Assembly: GCA_000613465.1 (NCBI GenBank)
Contig: BAJA01000002.1
Location: forward strand, 62,001 to 126,000
Origin: Bacteroides nordii WAL 11050 = JCM 12987
Lineage (GTDB): Bacteria > Bacteroidota > Bacteroidia > Bacteroidales > Bacteroidaceae
DNA length: 64,000 nucleotides
Direction of reading: 5' to 3'
Part shown: positions 9,220-17,999 of the stretch, piece after piece
How positions within the stretch are numbered: the stretch's first letter is position 1
How the letters are laid out: the number at the start of each line of letters is the position of its first letter
Made by a program: the position numbers and the translations under genes
Notes under the pieces: generated by a model
Databases searched by the model: none
Seen by the model: the letters and a program-made list of their open reading frames with translations, nothing else
What the model was told of the DNA's origin: nothing

Positions 9220-9303
9220 CAATGTGCCGATATGCCAATGTGCCAATTGGCTGCGCTATCGGAGAAACAGGACGCATAACAATTGGCATATGACCGTATT
9301 GGT
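9220..9303 (+). repeat. Core-containing intergenic palindrome, copy D
   Basis: The left arm (about 9220-9249) is built from the words ATGTGCC and TGCCAAT. The right arm (9280-9303) starts CAATTGGCATATG and is its reverse complement. GCTGCGCTATC lies at 9250-9260, followed by GACGCATAAC. The core is shared with the other copies but the arm sequence is completely different. It sits 9 bases after the lipid kinase stop codon and 20 bases before kdsA. Confidence 0.8.
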
Positions 9304-9323
9304 AAATTAACTAATTATTTATT

Positions 9324-10127
9324 ATGATAGAACAATTAAAGAACAATCCCTCCGGCAACTTTTTCCTGCTTGCCGGTCCTTGTGTAATAGAGGGTGAAGA
9401 TATGGCAATGCGTATTGCAGAAAAAGTAGTCAATATCACTGAAACTCTAAAAATCCCATATGTATTTAAAGGCTCGTATCGTAAAGCCAACCGTTCACGT
9501 CTGGATTCATTTATGGGAATAGGCGACGAAAAAGCATTGAAGATATTAAAGAAAGTACATGATACATTCGGAGTACCCACCGTTACAGATATTCACTCGG
9601 CTGAGGAAGCAGCAATGGCTGCTGAATATGCGGATGTACTCCAAATCCCTGCATTTCTTTGTAGACAAACAGATATTCTGGTTGCGGCTGCTAAAACAGG
9701 AAAAGTGGTAAACATAAAGAAAGGGCAGTTTCTTTCTCCGATGGCAATGCAATTTGCAGCAGCTAAAGTTATAGAAGCCGGTAACAAAGAGGTAATGCTG
9801 ACTGAACGTGGAACAACTTTCGGTTATCAGGATCTCGTAGTTGACTATCGTGGCATTCCGGAAATGCAAACGTTCGGTTTCCCCGTAATCCTGGATGTGA
9901 CCCATTCTTTACAACAACCCAACCAAACCAGTGGAGTCACAGGTGGAATGCCCCAATTGATAGAAACCGTCGCTAAAGCCGGAATTGCAGTTGGTGCAGA
10001 TGGACTCTTCATAGAAACCCATGAGAATCCGGCAATAGCCAAAAGTGACGGTGCCAATATGCTGAAACTGGACTTACTTGAAGGTTTACTAACGAAACTG
10101 GTAAGAATCAGAGAAGCGATAAAATAG
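9324..10127 (+). CDS. kdsA: 3-deoxy-8-phosphooctulonate (KDO8P) synthase
   Basis: A 267-residue cytosolic TIM-barrel enzyme that condenses phosphoenolpyruvate with arabinose 5-phosphate to make KDO 8-phosphate, the first committed step of KDO supply for lipopolysaccharide. Motifs include LLAGPCVIEGEDMAMRIAE (16 onward), FKGSYRKANRS (49-59), TDIHSAEEA, LTERGTTFGYQDLVVD and FIETHENPAIAKSDG. Length is normal for KdsA. Its stop codon TAG is the first word of the palindromic repeat at 10125-10270, and no ordinary terminator is seen. Confidence 0.95.
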   Translation: MIEQLKNNPSGNFFLLAGPCVIEGEDMAMRIAEKVVNITETLKIPYVFKGSYRKANRSRLDSFMGIGDEKALKILKKVHDTFGVPTVTDIHSAEEAAMAAEYADVLQIPAFLCRQTDILVAAAKTGKVVNIKKGQFLSPMAMQFAAAKVIEAGNKEVMLTERGTTFGYQDLVVDYRGIPEMQTFGFPVILDVTHSLQQPNQTSGVTGGMPQLIETVAKAGIAVGADGLFIETHENPAIAKSDGANMLKLDLLEGLLTKLVRIREAIK

Positions 10128-10270
10128 TGATAAGTGGATTAGTGATAAGTGATAAGTGACAAGTAAGTTAGTGAATTAGTGATTAATGATTAGTGATAAG
10201 TACTTTGCAGAGTGATAGCGCAAGCCAGCTAATCACTTATCACTTATCATTAATCACTAATTCACTACTT
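10125..10270 (-). repeat. Core-containing intergenic palindrome, copy B (core inverted)
   Basis: The longest copy. The left arm (10125-10200) reiterates TAGTGATAAGTG-type words. The right arm (about 10229-10270) is ACTAATCACTTATCAC-type reverse complement. The core reads on the minus strand: TTGCGCTATCACTCTGC, then AAAGTACT, occupying 10201-10230. The orientation is opposite to the other four copies. The arms carry stop codons in every frame. Confidence 0.8.
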
Positions 10271-10333
10271 TTTGTGATTTATCTTTCCCTCCTCCGACAG
10301 ATAGTACAAAACATTTATTAAAACTCATTAGAT

Positions 10334-13150
10334 ATGAAACATTTATTTCGTGGTTTATTTGTTGCAGCAGTAATTATATGCTGCAGCTTTCAGCAGGCAT
10401 TTGCTCAATTGCCTCCTATCCCTGTCGACCCGAACGTACGCATCGGCCAACTCGATAACGGACTTACGTATTACATCCGTAAAAATGTACTTCCGGAAAA
10501 TCGTGCCGATTTCTATATCGCTCAGAAAGTCGGTTCTATCCAGGAAGAAGAAAATCAACGCGGTTTGGCGCACTTCCTTGAACACATGTGCTTCAATGGA
10601 ACCACTCACTTTCCCGGTGATGCATTGAAACAATATCTGGAACGTATCGGTGTGAAGTTTGGTGAAAATCTAAATGCTTACACTTCTGTAGACGAAACGG
10701 TTTATAATATTTCAAATGTCCCGGTTACTGTTCCGGGCGCCATTGATTCCTGTCTATTGATTCTACATGACTGGTCTAATGATTTAACCCTGGATCCAAA
10801 AGAAATTGACAAGGAACGTGGCGTAATCAATGAAGAGTGGCGTACGCGTATGAGTGCCATGCAGCGTATGCAGGAAAAAATGCTTCCACAAATGTTTGCC
10901 GGAACTAAATATGCAACTTGTTTCCCAATTGGTACAATGGACGTAGTTATGAACTTCAAGTATCAGACTTTAAGAGATTACTACGAAAAATGGTATCGCC
11001 CCGACTTGCAAGGTATCGTTGTAGTTGGTGATATCGATGTAGATGCAATTGAAGCTAAAATCAAAACAATGTTTGCCGATGTTCCTGCACAACCTGAAGC
11101 AGCCGAACGTGTTTACTATCCGGTAAATGATAACAAAGAACCTATTATAATCATCGAGCAGGATAAAGAACAGCCCCATATCCAGGCACTTATCTTCAAC
11201 AAACACGATGCAACCCCGGATGATCAGAAGAACAACATGGGATACATGGTACAAAACTATGCCACCAATCTCATCAGCAGCATGTTGAACGCCCGTTTGA
11301 ACGAACTTACGCAAACTGCTAACCCTCCTTTTATTTATGCCGGAACTTTTGAAGGTGAATTCTTTGTTGCCAAAACCAAAAGCGCTTTCACTGGTGTAGT
11401 TGTCTGTAAAGAAGGATCGGTAGAAGACGGAATTGCTAATTTGTTACGCGAAATGGAACGTGCACGCCAATTTGGTTTCACAGAGACAGAGTATGGCCGT
11501 GCCCGCGCAGAATACCTGCGCCAATTGGAATCTGCATACAACGAACGTGATAAACGTAAAAACGAAACATATGTGAACGAATATGTTCGTAACTTCCTCG
11601 ACAAAGAACCGATTCCAGGTATTGAAAATGAATATGCTATCATCAACCAGATAGCTCCGAACATTCCTGTAGCAGCATTGAACCAAATGATGCAAGCTTT
11701 GGTTACAGACAGTAACCAGGTAGTAGCTATTTTCGGTCCCGAAAAAGAAGGACTCAAATTACCGACAAAAGATGCCGTTCTCAAAATGCTTAACGACGCT
11801 AAAACAGAGAAATTAACGGCTTATGTTGACAAAGTATCCGATGAACCATTAATGGCTGAAAAACCTCAGGGTGGTAAGATTGTTTCTGAAAAGGAAAATC
11901 CTCTTTTCGGTACTACTGAACTTACTTTATCCAATGGTGTAAAAGTTATCTTAAAAAAGACAGACTTTAAAGCTGACGAAATACGTATGAAAGGTGTCAG
12001 TCTGGGTGGTAGTTCATTATTCCCCGACTCTGAGATTATTAATATCAAATCATTGGACGCTATCAGTGCCGGTGGTTTAGGTAATTTCAGTGCTGTAGAC
12101 CTTGAAAAAGTATTGGCAGGTAAGAAGGCATCGGTAAGTTACAGCATTGGTGACAAAACAGAAGGTGTAAATGGTAGCTGTTCTCCGAAAGACCTTGAAA
12201 CGATGTTGCAGCTTACTTATCTGACATTCACTGCTCCACGCAGAGACGACGATGCATTTGCGTCTTACAAGAATCGCAGCAAAGCGTCCTTGCAGAACCA
12301 GGAATTAAATCCGTCTGTTGCATTCGGTGATTCTATCCAGGCTACTGTATATAACCACCATCCGAGAGCTATCCGTATGAAAGCTGACATGATAGATCAA
12401 ATTGATTACGACAAACTCATGGAGATGTACAAAGACCGCTATAAAGATGCAAGTGATTTCACTTTTATCCTTGTTGGTAATATAGACATCGAAAAAGATA
12501 AAGAACTGATCGCCGAGTATTTAGGAGCTCTTCCTGCTATTAACCGCAAAGAGACGTTCAAAGATACCAAAATGGAAATGCGTAAGGGAACTTACAAAAA
12601 TGAATTCATCAGACAACAGGAAACTCCCAAAGCTTCTGTCCTTGTACTGTATAATGGCAAATGTAAATATGATCAGAAGAATAACCTGCTTATGAGTATG
12701 ACCAGTCAGATTCTTGATCTGATATATACAGAGAAAGTTCGTGAAGACGAAGGTGGTACTTACGGTGTATATGTAGGTGGTAACCTTGCCAAATATCCCA
12801 AAGAAAATGCTTTCTTGCAAATTATTTTCGAGACAGCGCCCGAAAAGAAAGACAAATTGATGGAGATCATTTTCGCCGAAGCTGCAAATCTAGCTAAAAA
12901 CGGACCGTCGGAAGCTAACCTCAATAAAGTAAAAGAGTATATGCTGAAAAAGCATAAAGAAGATTTGAAAGAGAACAGCTATTGGTTGGGAAATATCGAC
13001 GAATATCTCTTCACTGGAGTAGATATGATGAAAGACTATGAGAACATGGTTAACAGTATCACAACAAAAGATATTCAGAAGTTTGCCGACGAACTGTTGA
13101 AGCAGAAAAATGAAGTAGAAGTCACCATGGTTAGCCCAGAGAAGAAATGA
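10334..13150 (+). CDS. M16 family zinc metallopeptidase (insulinase/pitrilysin type)
   Basis: A 938-residue exported peptidase with a signal peptide at residues 1-24 (cut after AFA). The inverted zinc motif HFLEH lies at residues 80-84, and Glu161 in the following KERGVINEEWR stretch is the expected third metal ligand. Two M16 halves are present. The second half (from about 500, starting TTELTLSNGVKVILKK) lacks the zinc motif, as usual for the inactive partner domain. GGTYGVYVGGN near residue 810 is the conserved substrate-binding R/Y-type region. It is probably periplasmic and degrades peptides. Its stop overlaps the start of the next gene by 4 bases (ATGA), showing translational coupling. 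Confidence 0.9.
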   Translation: MKHLFRGLFVAAVIICCSFQQAFAQLPPIPVDPNVRIGQLDNGLTYYIRKNVLPENRADFYIAQKVGSIQEEENQRGLAHFLEHMCFNGTTHFPGDALKQYLERIGVKFGENLNAYTSVDETVYNISNVPVTVPGAIDSCLLILHDWSNDLTLDPKEIDKERGVINEEWRTRMSAMQRMQEKMLPQMFAGTKYATCFPIGTMDVVMNFKYQTLRDYYEKWYRPDLQGIVVVGDIDVDAIEAKIKTMFADVPAQPEAAERVYYPVNDNKEPIIIIEQDKEQPHIQALIFNKHDATPDDQKNNMGYMVQNYATNLISSMLNARLNELTQTANPPFIYAGTFEGEFFVAKTKSAFTGVVVCKEGSVEDGIANLLREMERARQFGFTETEYGRARAEYLRQLESAYNERDKRKNETYVNEYVRNFLDKEPIPGIENEYAIINQIAPNIPVAALNQMMQALVTDSNQVVAIFGPEKEGLKLPTKDAVLKMLNDAKTEKLTAYVDKVSDEPLMAEKPQGGKIVSEKENPLFGTTELTLSNGVKVILKKTDFKADEIRMKGVSLGGSSLFPDSEIINIKSLDAISAGGLGNFSAVDLEKVLAGKKASVSYSIGDKTEGVNGSCSPKDLETMLQLTYLTFTAPRRDDDAFASYKNRSKASLQNQELNPSVAFGDSIQATVYNHHPRAIRMKADMIDQIDYDKLMEMYKDRYKDASDFTFILVGNIDIEKDKELIAEYLGALPAINRKETFKDTKMEMRKGTYKNEFIRQQETPKASVLVLYNGKCKYDQKNNLLMSMTSQILDLIYTEKVREDEGGTYGVYVGGNLAKYPKENAFLQIIFETAPEKKDKLMEIIFAEAANLAKNGPSEANLNKVKEYMLKKHKEDLKENSYWLGNIDEYLFTGVDMMKDYENMVNSITTKDIQKFADELLKQKNEVEVTMVSPEKK

Positions 13151-14634
13151 TGCTTTTTAACGAATTGCGCAAACACGGTAAGCTGGCTGCCAAACGCCAT
13201 CCGATGTATGATAAAAACCGGTTTGGGAAATACGCCATGTATGCCATGGCGGTTTTCTGGGCAGGATATCTTATGTTTTTCGGAACAACGTTTGCTTTCG
13301 CTTTCGACACGAATAGCATGGAACCTTACCATATACTAAACAGTGGTCTGGTATTTATCCTTGCACTTGACTTCATATTGCGCTTTCCGCTGCAAAAAAC
13401 ACCGACACAGGAGGTAAAACCTTACCTCCTGATGCCGGTACAGCGAAATAGAGTAATAGACTTCCTGCTCATCCGTTCAGGGCTGAGCAGTTATAACCTC
13501 ATCTGGCTCTTTATGTTTGTGCCGTTTGCCATCATTACAATTCCGAAATTCTTCGGAATTTGGGGAGTCTTTACTTATTGCACAGGTATTTGGTTACTAA
13601 TGATTTTCAACAATTATTGGTTTCTGCTATGTCGTACACTAATTAGTGAACGTATCTGGTGGATTATGCTTCCCCTGTTAGTATATGGTGGTATTGCGGC
13701 TGCAATCCTTATTCCTGAAGACAAAAGTATAGTTGCCAAATTCTTTATCAATTGGGGTGAAGGCTATATTGAGGGTAACTGGTTAGTTTTCATCGCCACT
13801 CTGGCAGCCATTGCCGCGATGTGGTTTATCAACCGAAAACTAATGGCAGGATTGATATACGCTGAACTCAATAAAGTGGAAGACACAAAAATAAATGCTT
13901 CGGAATATAAGTTTTTCGAAAAATACGGAGAGGTAGGTGAATATATGCGCTTAGAATTGAAAATGTTATTACGCAATAAGGCTTGTAAAAACTCACTCCG
14001 CATGGTAATTCTGGTCGTAATTGCTTTCAGTTTATTACTCAGCTTTACGGAGGTATATGACGGAACTGGTATGAAGAACTTCATTACCGTTTACAACTTT
14101 GCAATCTTCGGTATCCTCTTTCTTCTGCAAATAATGAGTTATGAAGGCAATTATATTGACGGACTTATGAGTCGCAAAGAGTCTATCTATACCCTGCTTC
14201 GTGCAAAATATATGTTGTATAGTATCGGAATCCTTATCCCACTTATTCTGACTATACCAGCAATGGTAATGGGTAAAATCAGTGTACTGACTTCTATCTC
14301 ATGGGCAGTATTCACAATAGGTTTCATCTATTTCTGCCTGTTCCAGATGGCTGTTTACAATGTCAAAACAATGCCATTGAATGCCAAAATCACCGGCCGC
14401 CAGAATGCGGGTACAGGACTGCAAAGTTTAATTAGCGCTGCCACTTTCGGTATACCCCTGTTACTCTATGCATTGTTGAAAATAGGTCTGGGAGAAACAG
14501 CTACTTCATGGGTATTGCTTGTCATCGGATTAGGATTTGTACTCACTTCACGCATTTGGCTAAAAAATGTGTACAACCGATTCATGAAACGCCGCTACAA
14601 AAACATGGAAGGATTCAGAGACAGTAGAGAATAA
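13147..14634 (+). CDS. DUF5687 family membrane protein (ABC exporter permease-like)
   Basis: A 495-residue polytopic inner-membrane protein with about 10-12 hydrophobic helices, matching the Bacteroidetes DUF5687 family. It is encoded in ABC-2-like exporter operons, and the ATPase gene begins 134 bases downstream after a palindromic repeat. The start overlaps the M16 peptidase stop as ATGA. A cytoplasmic, charged stretch (about 235-275, with KVEDTKINASEYKFFEKYGEVGE) separates two membrane halves. The coupling to a peptidase suggests export of, or response to, a peptide substrate, but that is inference from gene order only. Confidence 0.75.
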   Translation: MMLFNELRKHGKLAAKRHPMYDKNRFGKYAMYAMAVFWAGYLMFFGTTFAFAFDTNSMEPYHILNSGLVFILALDFILRFPLQKTPTQEVKPYLLMPVQRNRVIDFLLIRSGLSSYNLIWLFMFVPFAIITIPKFFGIWGVFTYCTGIWLLMIFNNYWFLLCRTLISERIWWIMLPLLVYGGIAAAILIPEDKSIVAKFFINWGEGYIEGNWLVFIATLAAIAAMWFINRKLMAGLIYAELNKVEDTKINASEYKFFEKYGEVGEYMRLELKMLLRNKACKNSLRMVILVVIAFSLLLSFTEVYDGTGMKNFITVYNFAIFGILFLLQIMSYEGNYIDGLMSRKESIYTLLRAKYMLYSIGILIPLILTIPAMVMGKISVLTSISWAVFTIGFIYFCLFQMAVYNVKTMPLNAKITGRQNAGTGLQSLISAATFGIPLLLYALLKIGLGETATSWVLLVIGLGFVLTSRIWLKNVYNRFMKRRYKNMEGFRDSRE

Positions 14635-14635
14635 A

Positions 14636-14765
14636 AATAGTGATTAGCGTTTTAGCGATAAATGATTAGCAGACTGCACTATCATACCGCATGGTACTAA
14701 TCACTTATCACTAATCACTAAACACCAGAAACTTATTACTTATCACTAAAAACTAATCACTAAAA
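14636..14765 (+). repeat. Core-containing intergenic palindrome, copy C
   Basis: The left arm (14637-14670) contains ATAGTGATTAGCG and GATAAATGATTAGC. The core at 14671-14696 is a variant, GACTGCACTATCATACC, then GCATGGTA. The right arm (14696-14765) contains CTAATCACTTATCAC-type words and is longer and less regular than the left, so the palindrome is asymmetric. It splits the DUF5687 permease gene from its ATPase gene, starting 2 bases after the permease stop codon. Confidence 0.8.
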
Positions 14766-14768
14766 GGC

Positions 14769-15542
14769 ATGATTACCATAAATAAACTGCAAAAGAATTT
14801 CGGTGAAAAGAAAGCCGTAGATATTGAGAATTATATCATCAACCAAGGTGAAATGCTTGGTCTGGTGGGAAATAACGGAGCTGGAAAAACAACTCTATTC
14901 CGGTTAATACTGGATTTGCTCAAAACAGATGCAGGTAATGTTACTATTAACGATATAGACGTAAGTAAAAGTGAAGAATGGAAAAAATTCACGGGGGCTT
15001 TTATTGATGATGGCTTTTTGATAGATTATCTTACCCCAGAAGAGTATTTCTACTTCATTGGTAAAATGTACGGTCTAAAGAAAGAAGAAGTAGACGAACG
15101 CCTGACACAGTTTGAACGTTTTATGAACGGCGAAGTAGTAGGACAAAAGAAGTTTATTCGTAACTTCTCTGCCGGAAATAAACAAAAGATCGGTATTATT
15201 TCAGCAATGTTACACTACCCGCAGCTGCTGATACTGGACGAACCATTCAACTTCCTTGATCCGAGTTCACAATCTGTTATTAAACATTTGCTGAAGAAAT
15301 ACAACGAAGAGCATAATGCCACAGTCATCATTTCCAGTCACAATCTGAATCATACGGTGGATGTGTGTCCACGTATTGCACTACTTGAGCATGGAGTTAT
15401 CATTCGTGATATTCAAAACGAAAACAATTCAGCAGAAAAAGAACTGGAAGATTACTTCAATGTTAATGTAGACGATTTTATTCAAGAGAAAGAAGTAGCC
15501 AATCCTGAAACGGAAGAAACAACTACCCGAACAGAAGAATAA
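14769..15542 (+). CDS. ABC transporter ATP-binding protein (partner of DUF5687 permease)
   Basis: A 257-residue ABC ATPase of the ABC-2/drug-export type. Motifs are Walker A GNNGAGKTT (34-42), a signature region NFSAGNKQK, Walker B LLILDEPFNFLDP and switch histidine in ISSHNLNH. The signature reads SAGNK rather than SGGQ, a change common in this subfamily. The C-terminal tail of about 25 residues is acidic and unusual (EKEVANPETEETTTRTEE). It pairs with the permease gene upstream. The NlpC/P60 lipoprotein gene starts 6 bases later, suggesting one transcription unit. Confidence 0.85.
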   Translation: MITINKLQKNFGEKKAVDIENYIINQGEMLGLVGNNGAGKTTLFRLILDLLKTDAGNVTINDIDVSKSEEWKKFTGAFIDDGFLIDYLTPEEYFYFIGKMYGLKKEEVDERLTQFERFMNGEVVGQKKFIRNFSAGNKQKIGIISAMLHYPQLLILDEPFNFLDPSSQSVIKHLLKKYNEEHNATVIISSHNLNHTVDVCPRIALLEHGVIIRDIQNENNSAEKELEDYFNVNVDDFIQEKEVANPETEETTTRTEE

Positions 15543-15548
15543 AAGCAG

Positions 15549-16061
15549 ATGAAGAAACACTTTATATATACATGTGCAGTGTTAGGATTGATATTAAGTC
15601 TTAGTTCCTGCCGTTCGGTTGCTCCACGACTGGACTATAAGGCACTCGCCAGAGCTTCCGTTCGTCTGGGAATGGACATCAATCTGGAAGATAATCACAA
15701 ACTTTACCTTGAAGCCTCCGAATGGATAGGTACTCCCTATCGTGCCGGTGGAGACAATAAACGAGGAACTGATTGCTCCGGATTGACATGCCAGCTATAT
15801 AAAAAAGTGTATCACACAAAATTACCTCGTAGTACAGATACTCAAAAGAAAGAAAGTAACAAGATAACCAAACGTAATCTACGTGAAGGTGATTTAGTAT
15901 TCTTCACCAGTAGCCGTTCTGGAAAACGGGTAGCGCACGTAGGTATTTATCTAAAGAATGGCAAGTTCATTCATGCCAGTACCAGCCAAGGGGTTATCAT
16001 CAGTCATCTGAATGAACCGTATTATACAAAACACTGGATATCCGGTGGCAGAGTTCGCTAA
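15549..16061 (+). CDS. NlpC/P60 (C40) family cell-wall peptidase lipoprotein
   Basis: A 170-residue lipoprotein with lipobox LSSC (modified Cys21). The NlpC/P60 domain (about 52-170) has catalytic Cys76 in GTDCSGLT, His130 in RVAHVGIYL and the polar residue His142 in FIHAS. This class hydrolyses the D-gamma-glutamyl-meso-diaminopimelate bond, or similar bonds, in peptidoglycan stem peptides. It resembles E. coli Spr/MepS in size and layout. It likely acts at the periplasmic side of the outer membrane in wall growth or recycling. Confidence 0.9.
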   Translation: MKKHFIYTCAVLGLILSLSSCRSVAPRLDYKALARASVRLGMDINLEDNHKLYLEASEWIGTPYRAGGDNKRGTDCSGLTCQLYKKVYHTKLPRSTDTQKKESNKITKRNLREGDLVFFTSSRSGKRVAHVGIYLKNGKFIHASTSQGVIISHLNEPYYTKHWISGGRVR

Positions 16062-16076
16062 TCAAAAATAATAAAT

Positions 16077-16967
16077 ATGAAGAAGATTTTAGGAAGCCTT
16101 TTCATTTTATGTTTCGCATTCAGTGCGAACGCACAATTATTGTGGAAAATATCTGGTAACGGACTAACGCAACCCTCCTATGTTATGGGAACACATCACC
16201 TTGCTGCACTCAGCATAAAAGATAGTATCCAGGGATTGCAGGCAGCACTTGATAATACAAAACAAGTATATGGTGAATTGAAAATGAGTGAAATGCAAAG
16301 TCCCACCAAGGTAGCCGAAATGATGAAGAAGTATATGACCACCGAAACAGATACTACTTTCAAATCACTATTTACAGAGGAAGAATACGAACAAATCAAT
16401 AAATTTGCAAAAGAGAATCTGATGTTTGACATAGCCATGATGCCTAAAGTTAAACCAGCCTTTCTCAGTAATAATCTGGTAGTGATTCTCTATATGAAGC
16501 ACGTAGGTGGCTATAATCCACAGGAACAACTGGACACTTACTTTCAGACACAAGCCACCGAAAAAGGGAAAAAAACAAACGGACTTGAAACTATTGAATT
16601 CCAAATGAATTTGCTATATAACCAAACATCCCTGAAACGTCAAACCGAACAATTACTCTGCATGTTGAATAATGTGGAACCAACCATTGATCAAACCCAA
16701 AGACTAACTGCCACCTATATGACACAGGATTTAGACGCAATGAGTAAAATTGCAGATGAATCGTTAGGAGGTCCACAATGTGAAATGACTCCACAAGAAA
16801 AAGCAACGCTGATTGATGACCGTAATAAAAAATGGGCGAAACAATTACCTGCCATTATGAAAGAAGCTCCGACATTTATTGCCGTCGGTGCTTTACACTT
16901 ACCGGGAGAAAATGGAATATTGAACCTGTTAAAGCAACAGGGATATACTGTAGATCCAGTTAAATAG
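16077..16967 (+). CDS. TraB/GumN family protein
   Basis: A 296-residue secreted protein with a signal peptide (residues 1-19, cut after ANA). It matches the TraB/GumN (PrgY-like, Tiki-related) fold. The N-terminal motif is SYVMGTHHLAAL (about 33-44), and the C-terminal one is FIAVGALHLPGENGILNLLKQ. The paired Gly-Thr-His and Gly-Ala-Leu-His motifs are the putative metal-binding site of this metalloprotease-like clan. The substrate is unknown. It follows the NlpC/P60 lipoprotein gene by 15 bases. Confidence 0.85.
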   Translation: MKKILGSLFILCFAFSANAQLLWKISGNGLTQPSYVMGTHHLAALSIKDSIQGLQAALDNTKQVYGELKMSEMQSPTKVAEMMKKYMTTETDTTFKSLFTEEEYEQINKFAKENLMFDIAMMPKVKPAFLSNNLVVILYMKHVGGYNPQEQLDTYFQTQATEKGKKTNGLETIEFQMNLLYNQTSLKRQTEQLLCMLNNVEPTIDQTQRLTATYMTQDLDAMSKIADESLGGPQCEMTPQEKATLIDDRNKKWAKQLPAIMKEAPTFIAVGALHLPGENGILNLLKQQGYTVDPVK

Positions 16968-16985
16968 AAACCTGATAATCAATAG

Positions 16986-17023
16986 AAAGTGTACACTTTC
17001 ACCTTACCGAGTGTACACTTTTA
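16986..17023 (+). promoter_or_regulatory. Twin AGTGTACACT palindromes, 22 bases apart
   Basis: AGTGTACACT occurs at 16988-16997 and again at 17010-17019. Each is a perfect palindrome and the spacing is two helical turns. The DNA could bind two dimers of a regulator just before the HAD gene at 17051. Alternatively the two copies pair with each other in RNA (AAAGTGTACACT with AGTGTACACTTT, then T-rich) as a terminator of the upstream gene. Confidence 0.6.
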
Positions 17024-17050
17024 AACTAATCTTTCTACCTTTACCCCAAA

Positions 17051-17731
17051 ATGGGACAAATGAGCTACACTACCTACTTATTCGACTTTGATTATACATT
17101 GGCAGATTCATCCTGCGGCATTATTCTTTGCTTCAGAAATGTACTTCAGCGACATAACTATACAAACGTTACGGATGATGCTATCAAACGTACGATTGGT
17201 AAAACTCTTGAAGAGTCATTTAGCATACTCACCGGAATTATGGATACCGAACAATTGGCTGCGCTTAGAAAAGAGTATTCCAAAGAGTCAGACCAATATA
17301 TGAATATCAATACTCATCTCTTTGACGACACCCTTCCTACCCTACTCAAACTAAAAGAAGAAGGGAATCGCCTCGGAATTATTTCCACCAAATATCGTTT
17401 CCGCATTCAAGACTTTATGAGAAAGCAGCTCCCTGAAGAATGGTTCAATATCATTGTCGGAGGCGAAGACGTAAGTCATCCCAAACCTAACCCCGAAGGA
17501 TTATTGTTTGCCATGAAAAAGCTGAATGTCACACCGGAAAAAACAATGTACATAGGAGACAGTACCGTTGACGCTGAAACAGCCCAGGCAGCAGGCGTCA
17601 GTTTCACAGGGATAACAAGTGGAGTAACCCGGTCTGAAGAGCTGGCTCAATATCCACATGTGAAAATAATCAGTAATCTCCGTGAACTAACAGATTTGCC
17701 GAAAACACTTTTTCTCCTCCGGAATACATGA
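17051..17731 (+). CDS. HAD family phosphatase (phosphoglycolate phosphatase-like)
   Basis: A 226-residue cytosolic HAD-superfamily hydrolase. Motif I FDFDYTLADSS is at residues 12-22, with the nucleophile and acid aspartates spaced DxD. Motif II is the Ser/Thr in GIISTKYRF. Motif III is the lysine in SHPKPNPEG, and motif IV is MYIGDSTVDAETA. A helical cap between residues 20 and 85 makes it subclass IA, like phosphoglycolate phosphatase or pyrophosphatase PpaX. The substrate cannot be fixed from sequence. An alternative start at the fourth codon (MSYTTYLF) is plausible. Twin palindromes upstream may control it. Confidence 0.85.
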   Translation: MGQMSYTTYLFDFDYTLADSSCGIILCFRNVLQRHNYTNVTDDAIKRTIGKTLEESFSILTGIMDTEQLAALRKEYSKESDQYMNINTHLFDDTLPTLLKLKEEGNRLGIISTKYRFRIQDFMRKQLPEEWFNIIVGGEDVSHPKPNPEGLLFAMKKLNVTPEKTMYIGDSTVDAETAQAAGVSFTGITSGVTRSEELAQYPHVKIISNLRELTDLPKTLFLLRNT

Positions 17732-17878
17732 CAGATAGCTTCATGACCTGAAACATGCGTTGTGTGTTTACCATCATCTTATTAGCTATACTTGTACTGT
17801 AATTAACATAAAGTTTTCTCATTGACAGTAATAGACGGTGAGCTAATAGAGATTGCATAGAAATTAAAGAAAGAAAAA

Positions 17879-17910
17879 TTTGCCCGATAAGAATTATTTC
17901 TGTACTTTTG
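17879..17910 (+). promoter_or_regulatory. Promoter of rplU-rpmA
   Basis: TTTG at 17879-17882 and TACTTTTG at 17903-17910 match the Bacteroides minus-33/minus-7 pair with 20 bases between them. The region from 17732 to 17878, after the HAD gene, shows nothing else recognisable. Confidence 0.7.
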
Positions 17911-17999
17911 TGCCCGATTATTCCGCACCGGGTTCGACAAAGTGTTCCTTAAGTGATTAAAGACCACCCGACGGAGCTAACTTATACATTTAATATAAG
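17911..17999 (+). ncRNA. Possible structured rplU mRNA leader
   Basis: The 89-base leader contains CACCGGGTTCGAC, and later GACCACCCGACGG, which can pair through CGGGT with ACCCG around an intervening loop. Ribosomal protein operons often carry autoregulatory leaders, so this is a candidate. I cannot assign it to a named RNA family. Confidence 0.35.
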
